Of a DNA stretch of 64,000 nucleotides, positions 34,169-41,734 are shown in pieces. The stretch comes from Lentisphaeria bacterium (lineage in GTDB: Bacteria > Verrucomicrobiota > Lentisphaeria > Victivallales > UBA1829), in contig JAFTIQ010000010.1 of the NCBI GenBank assembly GCA_017456805.1, forward strand, positions 62,001 through 126,000. The letters run 5' to 3'. Positions within the stretch are counted from its first letter, which is position 1; the number at the start of each line of letters is the position of its first letter. The translations under genes were made by a program, and so were the position numbers. A model generated the notes under the pieces. It did not search any database, had not been told where the DNA came from, and saw nothing but the letters and a program-made list of their open reading frames with translations.

Positions 34169-34978
34169 ATGAGTTCGATATCTGAAACAATTTCGAATAT
34201 TTGTCTTCCGGTTCATACAGTGAGTAAGAACCGGAAGCTCATTTTCGCGCTGACGCTCAGGATGTGGCGGAGCCGCGGCAAGGATGGACTTTTTGCCGCG
34301 CTTTGGCCCATTCTCACCCCGTTTATCCTGTTAGGGGTTTATTATTATGTATTTGGCGTGATTCTGGATTTCCGTCAAGGGGTTGGCGGAGCGAATTATG
34401 CGCTTTCCATGTTCTGCGGGATTTCGGTCTTCAACATTTTTGCGGAAAGCATGAACAGCGGGGCGCAGTCGATGATTGCCCATCCGGGCTATGTAAAAAA
34501 TGCCATGTTTGATCTTGAAGTTTTGCCTCTTTCGGGAGTCGGTTGTGCTCTGATATCGGGGTTGATATATTTGCTGACGGTTTTTGCGGCGGCGGGCTGT
34601 TCGGGAATTTTCCGCTGGCAGGCGGTTATGGTTCCTGTGAGTTTGCTTCCGTATCTTCTGTTTTGTGCGGGGATTGCAATGTTCTGCGGAGCAATGAGTG
34701 TATTTCTCCGGGATTTTCCGATTTTTCTTCTTTTGCTTCAGCAGGGATTATTTTTTCTGACACCGATCATTTATCCCATGTCGAAGGTTCCGGACACCTG
34801 CCGGAAAGTGATTGAATACAATCCGCTTACGGGATATGTGGAATCGATCCGTTCTGCGCTGCTCGGGAATGTGGAATTTGCAAACTGGCATTGGCTCTGG
34901 ATCAACGGAATTGCAGTTTATCTCCTGGGATTCTGTTTTTTCCGGAAAACCAGAAAGGGGTTTGCAGATGTCATCTGA
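34169..34978 (+). CDS. Polysaccharide ABC exporter permease (Wzm/KpsM type)
   Basis: A 269-residue ABC-2 membrane protein with about six transmembrane segments (LFAALWPILTPFILLGVYYY, LLPYLLFCAGIAMFCGAMSV and others) and the ABC-2 landmark TPIIYPMSKVP before YNPLTGYVESIRSALLG, typical of O-antigen, teichoic-acid and capsule exporters. It moves lipid-linked glycan across the inner membrane with the ATPase whose start overlaps its end by 11 nt. GAGGGTAC precedes the ATG. Its position between the surface-protein and glycosyltransferase genes suggests that a glycan is also exported by this locus. Confidence 0.85.
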   Translation: MSSISETISNICLPVHTVSKNRKLIFALTLRMWRSRGKDGLFAALWPILTPFILLGVYYYVFGVILDFRQGVGGANYALSMFCGISVFNIFAESMNSGAQSMIAHPGYVKNAMFDLEVLPLSGVGCALISGLIYLLTVFAAAGCSGIFRWQAVMVPVSLLPYLLFCAGIAMFCGAMSVFLRDFPIFLLLLQQGLFFLTPIIYPMSKVPDTCRKVIEYNPLTGYVESIRSALLGNVEFANWHWLWINGIAVYLLGFCFFRKTRKGFADVI

Positions 34979-36188
34979 AATTCTTCTGACCGCCAACGGT
35001 TTGGGAAAACGGTATGAGATTTACAGTTCCCCGTACAAACGGCTTTTGCAAATGATCTGCATGGGGCACCGGAATTTTTACCGGAAATTTGATGCGCTCA
35101 GCGGACTGGATCTTCAGGTAAAACGCGGAGAATGTGTCGGGATCATCGGACGGAACGGTGCTGGCAAAAGCACATTGCTCTCTCTGCTGAGCGGGACACG
35201 GCATCCCAGCAGCGGCACGCTTGAGACAAAAGGGAAAGTCAGTGCGCTTCTGGAACTTGGCTATGGATTCAACCCGGATTTTACCGGACGGGAAAATATT
35301 GCGGTTTCCGGTTTGATGCAGGGGATGAGCCCGGAGGAATTGAAGGAAAAAACGGAAAAGATCATCCGTTTTGCTGATATTGGAGAATTCATTGATCATC
35401 CGGTGAAAAAATATTCCAGCGGGATGCATGTGCGGCTTGCATTTGCGATTGCGGCGCATGTTTCCTCGGAGATCCTGCTTGTGGATGAAGCGTTGGCAGT
35501 GGGCGATATTTTCTTTCAGCAGAAATGCTACCGTTTCCTGGAAGAGCGGAAAAAGAATTCCGCATTGCTGCTGGTGAGTCATGATCTGAATGCGGTTTCC
35601 ACGCTTTGCGACAGAGTCCTTGTGCTGGAAAAGGGAGAGAAAGTGTTTGAAGGTTCTCCCCGGGAAGCGATTGAATTTTACACCCATCTTTTATATGAGC
35701 CTGCGAATCGGGAAGCGGCGGAACCGGAGATTTTTGAATCCGGGATGGAGCCGATCGTTCCGGAAAAAAGAGCGGGTTCTCACGGAGCATTTCTGGCATC
35801 CTCGCTGAATAAAACTGTACTTCATGCCGGAGACAAGCTTCAGATCACAGGACAGGCTGAACTCTATGAGTCCTGTAAAACACCGATTTTCGGATTTTTC
35901 TTCAATGACAAATTCGGGAAGAGGGTATTTGGAAATTGTATGAAAAAGAATGAGACTCTGATGCATGGAAAGGTCTCATTTTCGTTTGAGTTGAAATGGC
36001 CCGATATTGCACCGGGAGAGTACACCCTGACCCTTGGAATCGGATCAGGGGAAGATGTCATGGCTCAGGAAGTCTTTTGCTGGGCCACAGATTTCCGGTC
36101 CGTAACGACCTTGAAAGAAAAAGAGATCGTTCACGGAGTCTTCAATGTAGAAATGAATTGTTTTTCCTTAAGGAGTTCCGGGATATGA
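34968..36188 (+). CDS. Polysaccharide ABC exporter ATPase with Wzt-type C-terminal domain
   Basis: A 406-residue ATPase partner of the Wzm-like permease. Walker A is GRNGAGKST (61-69), signature YSSGMHVRLAFA, Walker B ILLVDEALAVGD, and the H-loop LLVSHD. Residues about 265-406 form a beta-sandwich like the Wzt C-terminal domain (KTPIFGFFFNDKFGKRVFGN), which in O9a-type systems recognises the capped end of the glycan. The ATG is inside the permease gene after GAAAGGGG; the earlier ATG at 34812 is a frame shadow. It overlaps the next gene by ATGA. Confidence 0.88.
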   Translation: MSSEILLTANGLGKRYEIYSSPYKRLLQMICMGHRNFYRKFDALSGLDLQVKRGECVGIIGRNGAGKSTLLSLLSGTRHPSSGTLETKGKVSALLELGYGFNPDFTGRENIAVSGLMQGMSPEELKEKTEKIIRFADIGEFIDHPVKKYSSGMHVRLAFAIAAHVSSEILLVDEALAVGDIFFQQKCYRFLEERKKNSALLLVSHDLNAVSTLCDRVLVLEKGEKVFEGSPREAIEFYTHLLYEPANREAAEPEIFESGMEPIVPEKRAGSHGAFLASSLNKTVLHAGDKLQITGQAELYESCKTPIFGFFFNDKFGKRVFGNCMKKNETLMHGKVSFSFELKWPDIAPGEYTLTLGIGSGEDVMAQEVFCWATDFRSVTTLKEKEIVHGVFNVEMNCFSLRSSGI

Positions 36189-37117
36189 ATCACAAAAAAG
36201 TTGCAGTGATCACACGAACAAAAAACAGGGAAATCTTATTGCACCGGGCAAGAATGAGCGTTGCGAAACAAACCTTTAAAGATCTGATCTGGGTAATCGT
36301 CAACGATGGCGGAGAACGGCCCGGAGTAGATGCCATTGCGGAACAGGCAAGGGCGGAAGGGATTGAGGTGCTGGTTCTCCATCATGAACAGAGTAAAGGG
36401 ATGGAGGCTGCCAGCAATGCCGGAATCCGGGCTTGTGATTCCGATTACATTATCATCCATGATGACGATGACAGCTGGGAAGCAGAATTTCTGGAACGTA
36501 CCGTTCACTTTCTGGAAACGGAGCCCATTTTTGCCGGAGTTATCACACATACTCTGCTGGTCAATGAAGTCATCGAAGAAACCGGTCCCCGCACCACCTC
36601 TTCCTATGGCTTCAACACCTGGCTGAAATCTGTCTATCTGATGGAGTTGCTGATGAACAACAGTTTTCCGCCGATCAGTTTCCTTTACAAACGGAAAATC
36701 TATGAAAAAGTTGGAGGGTACAATGAATCGCTTCCGGTTCTGGGGGATTGGGATTTCAATATCCGGTTCCTTCAGCATGGAGATATCGGAGTGATCCCCG
36801 AACTGCTGGCACTTTATCATCACAGGGATACCATCACCGATGTAAACGATGCGTACGGCAACACCGTCAATGCAGGAATTCAGAAACATGTCAGATATGA
36901 TGCCATTCTGAGAAATCATTATCTCCGGACTGATCCTGCCGGATTGGGAGTGCTGGTCAATCTGGCAGTTATGACAAATTGGCAGAATTCCAAGATCGAT
37001 AAAATCACGGTTCCGCAGCTTTCCAGAGGAACCAAAAGTCTGATCAGTTATCTGAAACAGAAAAGCTGGTTCGGACGTTTGATCAAAAAACTGAAAGAAG
37101 CTGAAACCGAAAAATGA
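36185..37117 (+). CDS. Family 2 glycosyltransferase
   Basis: A 310-residue GT-A enzyme. Nucleotide-binding start VAVITRTKNREILLHRA, metal-binding acidic cluster YIIIHDDDDSWEAEFLERT (DxD), and the acceptor-side ED-like region VLGDWDFNIRFLQHGD are visible. It transfers sugar from a nucleotide donor; acceptor and sugar are unknown. Both ends overlap neighbours by 4 nt (ATGA), so it is tightly coupled to the Wzt-like ATPase and to the methyltransferase/HAD fusion; it probably builds or caps the exported glycan. Confidence 0.88.
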   Translation: MNHKKVAVITRTKNREILLHRARMSVAKQTFKDLIWVIVNDGGERPGVDAIAEQARAEGIEVLVLHHEQSKGMEAASNAGIRACDSDYIIIHDDDDSWEAEFLERTVHFLETEPIFAGVITHTLLVNEVIEETGPRTTSSYGFNTWLKSVYLMELLMNNSFPPISFLYKRKIYEKVGGYNESLPVLGDWDFNIRFLQHGDIGVIPELLALYHHRDTITDVNDAYGNTVNAGIQKHVRYDAILRNHYLRTDPAGLGVLVNLAVMTNWQNSKIDKITVPQLSRGTKSLISYLKQKSWFGRLIKKLKEAETEK

Positions 37118-39627
37118 AATATCCGGAATTAACAACAACTGCAAGGGAATTGTTTGACCTCCCGGCAACGGCTCAGAGAATGCCGAATATCTGCTCGATG
37201 GTCAACTTTTTTGCCGAATCCAAACGCCTGATGGATGGACTCGGCATCTCCTGCATTGTTGAAATCGGAAGCGAAGCCGGAATCAATACAAAAGTTTTAC
37301 TGGATTACATCAAAAACCGGAACGGAAAATTGATCACAGTCGATCCGGCAGAAATCGCATTTCCGTTCGCTTCCGAAACAGAAACGGCTTTTGAATTTCT
37401 CCGGGAAACTTCCAATGAGTTCCTCCGGCGGAAACAGATCGCTGAAGTGATCTTTCTGGACGGGGATCACAACTATGAATCGGTTCTGGAAGATTTGCAG
37501 CTCATCCATGAAAACAGAGACGTATGCAGAACAAAACTTGTTTTCATGCATGACGTCAACTGGCCCTGGGGAAGAAGAGACATCTATTATGCACCGGAAC
37601 GGATCAAACATCCTCAGCCGTATAAGAAAGATTTTGCGGTTTCTCCTTATATCAAAGGGGATGAAAACGCCCTGCCCGCTGCCGGTTATGCCACAGCAAC
37701 AACAGAAGGCGGGCCCCGGAATGGCGTTCTGACCGCTGTTGAAGATTTTCTCAAACAATACCCGGAGCAATGGACTTTCCTGCGGATCCCTGTCCTTTAC
37801 GGGATCGGGATCCTTTGTTCCAACGAAAATCTTCTGCCGGAAGAGAAAAATCATGTATCCGGCTGTCTGGGGGAACTGGCTTCTCACAGGGATCTTTTTG
37901 CGACGCTTGAATTGAACAGAATCGAAAATCTCTGTTACATTGAGTCGCTTCATACTCAACTCAACGGGGCGGGACAAACCTGGCGCAATGATCAGGCATA
38001 CATCAAGGAAGTCAACGCGCTGCTGCCCTCATTTTCCCGGCAGATTGAATCTTTGCAGTCGGATAACGCTCAGAAAGATTTGAGTCTCAAGGAGAAAGAA
38101 GAGTCCTTGCAGCAAGCTCAGGTTCTGATTCAAAAGAATTTGCAGGAATTGGAGAACGCTTCCTCCAGGCTTGCTCATACGGAACAGGAACTTCAGAGTA
38201 CAAGCAGCAAACTTGCTGGAGCAGAACAGGAGCTTCAGAGTACAAGCAGCAAACTTGCTGAAGCAGAACAGGAGCTTCAGAGTACAAGCAGCAAACTTGC
38301 TGAAACAGAACAGGAACTTCAGAGTACAAGCAGCAAACTTGCTGGAGCAGAACAGGAACTTCAGAGTACCAGTCTCAAACTTGCCGGGAAAGAGCAGGAA
38401 TTGCAGCAGACGGCTCAGAAGCTCTCTGCAACTGAGCAGGAATTGCAGCAGACGGTTCAGTTGCTCTCTGCAACTGAGCAGAAGTTTCAGAATACCGAAC
38501 TTGAACTCTCTGAAAAAGAACAGGAATTGACCCGGACAAAGGATCATCTTCAGACGGTTTGTGAGCAGAAAACGACGATTGAATCTGAACTTTCCGGCAC
38601 GCAAGCGGAACTTGCAAAAACGACCGGGGAACTGAATTCAACCACGAAGATTTTGAATCAAACGAAACTTGATTTGATTGACCGGACCGGTCAATTGGAG
38701 CAGACTTCAAAAGAACTGACTGAATCATTGGGACGGGAGAGTTCGCTCCGGGAAGTTGTCTGGACCCGCGATCAGAAGATCCGGGAAATGACACTCGGTT
38801 TGAAATCAGAAGGCTGGAGATACAAAGAATTCCGTTTTGCGAAATTGCTTCCCTACCCCCAACGGAACCGGAAACGTCTTTCCAAAGCGGCTGAAATGCT
38901 GAACAGCGGAGCGGTCAAAATGCTGTCACTGGATATTTTTGACACGCTTCTGTTCCGGAGAGTTGATTCTGAATTGCTGCATTTCCGGAAAATTGCCCTT
39001 GCGATGCAGAAACAGATTCCGGAAATTCCGGCAGAGGATTTTTACAGTGCAAGAGCCCTGGCTCATGACCTTGCTTACCGGACTTGTATGCCGGTTGAGG
39101 GGTGCAGAGAAGCCTCCTGCCGGGAGATTTTCAGGATCATGGCACGGATTCTTCAGCGGGAGGAAACGTTTGGAGCAGAACTGCTCCGGATGGAATTGGA
39201 TTATGAACGGAAAAATCTGTTTTTGAATAAATCCATCTGGCAATTGGTGAAACTTGCCGGTGAAAAACAGATTCCCGTGATCCTGGCAAGCGATATGTAT
39301 TGGGGTGAGGAAGAATTGCAGGATTTGATTCGAACGCTTCTTCCGGAACCGGAGTTGATCAGCAGGATTTACAGCAGCAGCGGAGCTGTTTCCAAGGCAT
39401 CCGGCTTGCTGTTTGACAGGATTCTCCGGGAGGAAAGCTGTCCGGCAGAATCGATTTTGCATATCGGAGATAATGCGGTTGCGGATTTCCGGGAGCCCTA
39501 CCTCCGGTGCGGGATCATGTCGATCTGGATGCCGCGGTCTGTTTTGTACAAAAAACGGAAGCATCGGCAGCAGAAAAAATTTGAAAAGAGCTTATACGAA
39601 AGAGGAATTTTACATGGCATACGATAA
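37114..39627 (+). CDS. Methyltransferase / long coiled coil / HAD-like fusion protein
   Basis: An 837-residue cytoplasmic protein with three parts. Residues about 30-270 look like a class I SAM methyltransferase of the Methyltransf_24 type (CIVEIGSEAGINTKVLLDYI, VIFLDGDHNYESVLEDL, LVFMHDVNWPWGRRD). Residues about 300-545 are a long coiled coil, partly built from a 14-residue tandem repeat. From about 600, a HAD-like domain has the nucleophile motif MLSLDIFDTLLFRR (Asp607, Asp611 region), IPVILASDMYWGEEEL and LHIGDNAVADFREP, as in COG5610-type proteins. Coiled-coil length often acts as a molecular ruler in glycan chain-length control (WbdD-like logic), which may apply here by inference. Start overlaps the GT2 stop. 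Confidence 0.8.
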   Translation: MKYPELTTTARELFDLPATAQRMPNICSMVNFFAESKRLMDGLGISCIVEIGSEAGINTKVLLDYIKNRNGKLITVDPAEIAFPFASETETAFEFLRETSNEFLRRKQIAEVIFLDGDHNYESVLEDLQLIHENRDVCRTKLVFMHDVNWPWGRRDIYYAPERIKHPQPYKKDFAVSPYIKGDENALPAAGYATATTEGGPRNGVLTAVEDFLKQYPEQWTFLRIPVLYGIGILCSNENLLPEEKNHVSGCLGELASHRDLFATLELNRIENLCYIESLHTQLNGAGQTWRNDQAYIKEVNALLPSFSRQIESLQSDNAQKDLSLKEKEESLQQAQVLIQKNLQELENASSRLAHTEQELQSTSSKLAGAEQELQSTSSKLAEAEQELQSTSSKLAETEQELQSTSSKLAGAEQELQSTSLKLAGKEQELQQTAQKLSATEQELQQTVQLLSATEQKFQNTELELSEKEQELTRTKDHLQTVCEQKTTIESELSGTQAELAKTTGELNSTTKILNQTKLDLIDRTGQLEQTSKELTESLGRESSLREVVWTRDQKIREMTLGLKSEGWRYKEFRFAKLLPYPQRNRKRLSKAAEMLNSGAVKMLSLDIFDTLLFRRVDSELLHFRKIALAMQKQIPEIPAEDFYSARALAHDLAYRTCMPVEGCREASCREIFRIMARILQREETFGAELLRMELDYERKNLFLNKSIWQLVKLAGEKQIPVILASDMYWGEEELQDLIRTLLPEPELISRIYSSSGAVSKASGLLFDRILREESCPAESILHIGDNAVADFREPYLRCGIMSIWMPRSVLYKKRKHRQQKKFEKSLYERGILHGIR
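38182..38391 (+). repeat. Five 42-bp tandem repeats in the coiled-coil region
   Basis: GAACAGG-led units begin at 38182, 38224, 38266, 38308 and 38350, nearly identical in DNA, each coding EQELQSTSSKLAGA-type 14-residue units (two heptads). Diverged units continue to about 38520. Confidence 0.9.
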
Positions 39628-40474
39628 AAGTTTTTATGAGGAACAGAGTCTCGGGAGCCGGAATTCGGCAAAAGAGATCGTTCCGTTTCTCCTGAAACAT
39701 TTTCCATTGAAAAGCGTGGTGGATCTCGGCTGCGGTCTGGGAACATGGCTGGCAGTTTTCAAAGAAAACGGCATTGATGACATTGCCGGATATGACGGGG
39801 ATTATGTTCCGCAGGAATATTTGCAGATTCCCCGGGAAAACTTCCATCCGTCGGATCTGAGCGAAGGGATTGAATTCGGGCGCAGATTTGATCTTGCGAT
39901 GAGTCTGGAAGTTGCGGAACACATTTCCCCGTTGAAAGCGGAAGCCTTTGTTGGAAAACTGACCTCTCTTGCAGATATTGTCATGTTTTCCAGTGCCTTT
40001 CCCTATCAGGGCGGTACCGGGCATGTGAATGAAAATTATCCGGAATACTGGGCGATTCTTTTCCGGGAACGGGGATATGTGCCGCTGGATATGATCAGAG
40101 ATGAGTTCTGGTTCAATGGGATGGTCTGCCCGTGGTATCGTCAGAACACATTGATTTTCATCAAGAAAGAGTTGCGGGATGCCAATTATCCACATCTGCA
40201 GGATTCGGTTGGGAAGGTTTTGACCAGGATCCATCCGGAGATGTATCTCTGGAGCAGTGTCCGTCCCAGAGAGACAGAGCTGGATCCGATCATCTTTGAA
40301 ACGGATAAGATCCATTTTTATCCGATGGTCAACGCATGGCGGTACGGAGAAAAGATGCCGGAATCTCCCCGCTGTTACGGAACGGAATTCAACATTGAGT
40401 ACAGTGAAATGAGCTGGTGGAAGAAATTGAAACTGAAGCTGGCATATTATAAAAACAAGAACAAGAACAAATGA
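39614..40474 (+). CDS. Class I SAM-dependent methyltransferase
   Basis: A 286-residue methyltransferase. SAM-binding motif VVDLGCGLGTWLAVFKENG (motif I) is followed by DIAGYDGDYV (acidic residue at the end of strand 2) and FDLAMSLEVAEHIS (motif IV). No membrane segment or signal peptide. It starts inside the previous gene (overlap 14 nt) after AGAGGAATTTTAC, and its stop overlaps the next start. In this context it probably methylates a sugar or modifies the glycan end, but the substrate is not deducible. Confidence 0.85.
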   Translation: MAYDKSFYEEQSLGSRNSAKEIVPFLLKHFPLKSVVDLGCGLGTWLAVFKENGIDDIAGYDGDYVPQEYLQIPRENFHPSDLSEGIEFGRRFDLAMSLEVAEHISPLKAEAFVGKLTSLADIVMFSSAFPYQGGTGHVNENYPEYWAILFRERGYVPLDMIRDEFWFNGMVCPWYRQNTLIFIKKELRDANYPHLQDSVGKVLTRIHPEMYLWSSVRPRETELDPIIFETDKIHFYPMVNAWRYGEKMPESPRCYGTEFNIEYSEMSWWKKLKLKLAYYKNKNKNK

Positions 40475-41691
40475 AGAAAACGATTCAAAGCAAACGTGAT
40501 GCGGGATACCTGCTTGGGCCGGTATTCTATGAATTCTGCTGTCGTCTGTATTGGGCTGCTGCATCTTATTCTCCTGAAAAAGATGCGCTGCTCTTCATGG
40601 CGCGGGGGGGATTGCGTTTGCAGGAATTGTTCAAAGTGTTTCTGGCAAGCAATGGTTTGCAGTGTCCGGTTGCCTGCCATCCGTTCTGGATCTCCCGGTT
40701 TGCCGCATTGAAAATGACCTTGGAGGAGTCGCCGGAGTTCTCATACAGCCGTCTGGTCAATGAATTTTCCTATACGAATTGCCGGACTTTGGCATCTGCG
40801 CTTCTTCCAGAAGAGTTGTTTCCGGAGAAACAGCGGATTCTGGATGAGCTTCCGGAAGAGATCGCACAGGCAGGAGTCAACCGGGAAAATGTGCTCCGGC
40901 TTCTGTATGAATCCGGAAAATATTCGGAGATCGTACAGCAGCATTTCAAAGAACAGCATGATCTTGGACACCGCTATTTACAGAATACGTTCGGGAAATA
41001 TGAGCGGCTTCATACTGTTGACAGCGGCTGGTTCGGTTCGACGCTTGGCTCACTTCAGACCGGGTGTCGTCAGTGGCGCTGGGATGCGCTTTACTTCGGA
41101 CGTTGGAATTACAAGAATGAAGTACCCTGGTATTTTCACGATATCACGGGGCTGATCATTGATGCAGAAGGCTTGCGCGGGACGAAACCGGTGGATGTGT
41201 TTCTGGAATATCATCATATTCTGGAAGCTGCGCTGGAGCCGGAGATCCCGAGTGTGGAATATTATCTTCCGGAGGATCGGTGCAATGCGATGATCCCTGA
41301 TTGGGAAAAAGCCGTCACCGGAACAGAACAGGATGATCTCTGGAGCGGGATCCTGGATTATTTGAAAGAACCCCACTCCTTGAAGCTCAATGATGCGGCA
41401 AAAGAGACTTGCCGTGTCATGAAAATTTGGAAGAGACTTCTCCGTTATCCGACGAAAGAAGAGGCATTGCTTTTGGAAGTGCCTCCCCGGAGTGCGGATT
41501 TCGGAAAGAAAGATTGTACAGCCGTATTCCCGGAAACCAGCGGGGGCTGCGGCTGCACTTACTGGCGAAATATGAAACGATCTTTATGGCCGGCTGGAGC
41601 TATCGCAATCCATTCCGGATTCAGCCGCAGATGGAAGCAGATGTTTTGGCATTTTGCGAGAAAAATCACCGGCTATAAAGGTGCTGTATAA
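40471..41691 (+). CDS. HAD-associated glycan-locus protein (COG5610-like C-terminal part)
   Basis: A 406-residue protein of unknown function. The opening LGPVFYEFCCRLYWAAASYS and KDALLFMARGGLRLQELFKV resemble the region that in COG5610-type proteins is joined to a HAD domain; here the HAD domain is in the fusion protein two genes earlier, so the modules are split. WISRFAALKM and DSGWFGSTLGSLQ are further landmarks. The last 40 residues are Arg/Trp-rich. The start overlaps the methyltransferase stop (ATGA). Gene order makes it part of the glycan assembly set. Confidence 0.55.
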   Translation: MKKTIQSKRDAGYLLGPVFYEFCCRLYWAAASYSPEKDALLFMARGGLRLQELFKVFLASNGLQCPVACHPFWISRFAALKMTLEESPEFSYSRLVNEFSYTNCRTLASALLPEELFPEKQRILDELPEEIAQAGVNRENVLRLLYESGKYSEIVQQHFKEQHDLGHRYLQNTFGKYERLHTVDSGWFGSTLGSLQTGCRQWRWDALYFGRWNYKNEVPWYFHDITGLIIDAEGLRGTKPVDVFLEYHHILEAALEPEIPSVEYYLPEDRCNAMIPDWEKAVTGTEQDDLWSGILDYLKEPHSLKLNDAAKETCRVMKIWKRLLRYPTKEEALLLEVPPRSADFGKKDCTAVFPETSGGCGCTYWRNMKRSLWPAGAIAIHSGFSRRWKQMFWHFARKITGYKGAV

Positions 41692-41734
41692 AAAAATAAG
41701 AAAGCAATAACTATATCAGGAAAGAGAAGAAAAC

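Noticed and set aside
38182..38391. Tandem 42-bp repeats considered as a CRISPR array
   Set aside because: The units are contiguous without spacers and keep the coding frame of a coiled coil.
41409..41691. Possible frameshift near the end of the HAD-associated gene (another frame reads MAGWSYRNPFRIQPQ)
   Set aside because: The main frame continues to a stop with plausible basic residues, and the upstream gene is intact; the alternative frame lacks independent support.
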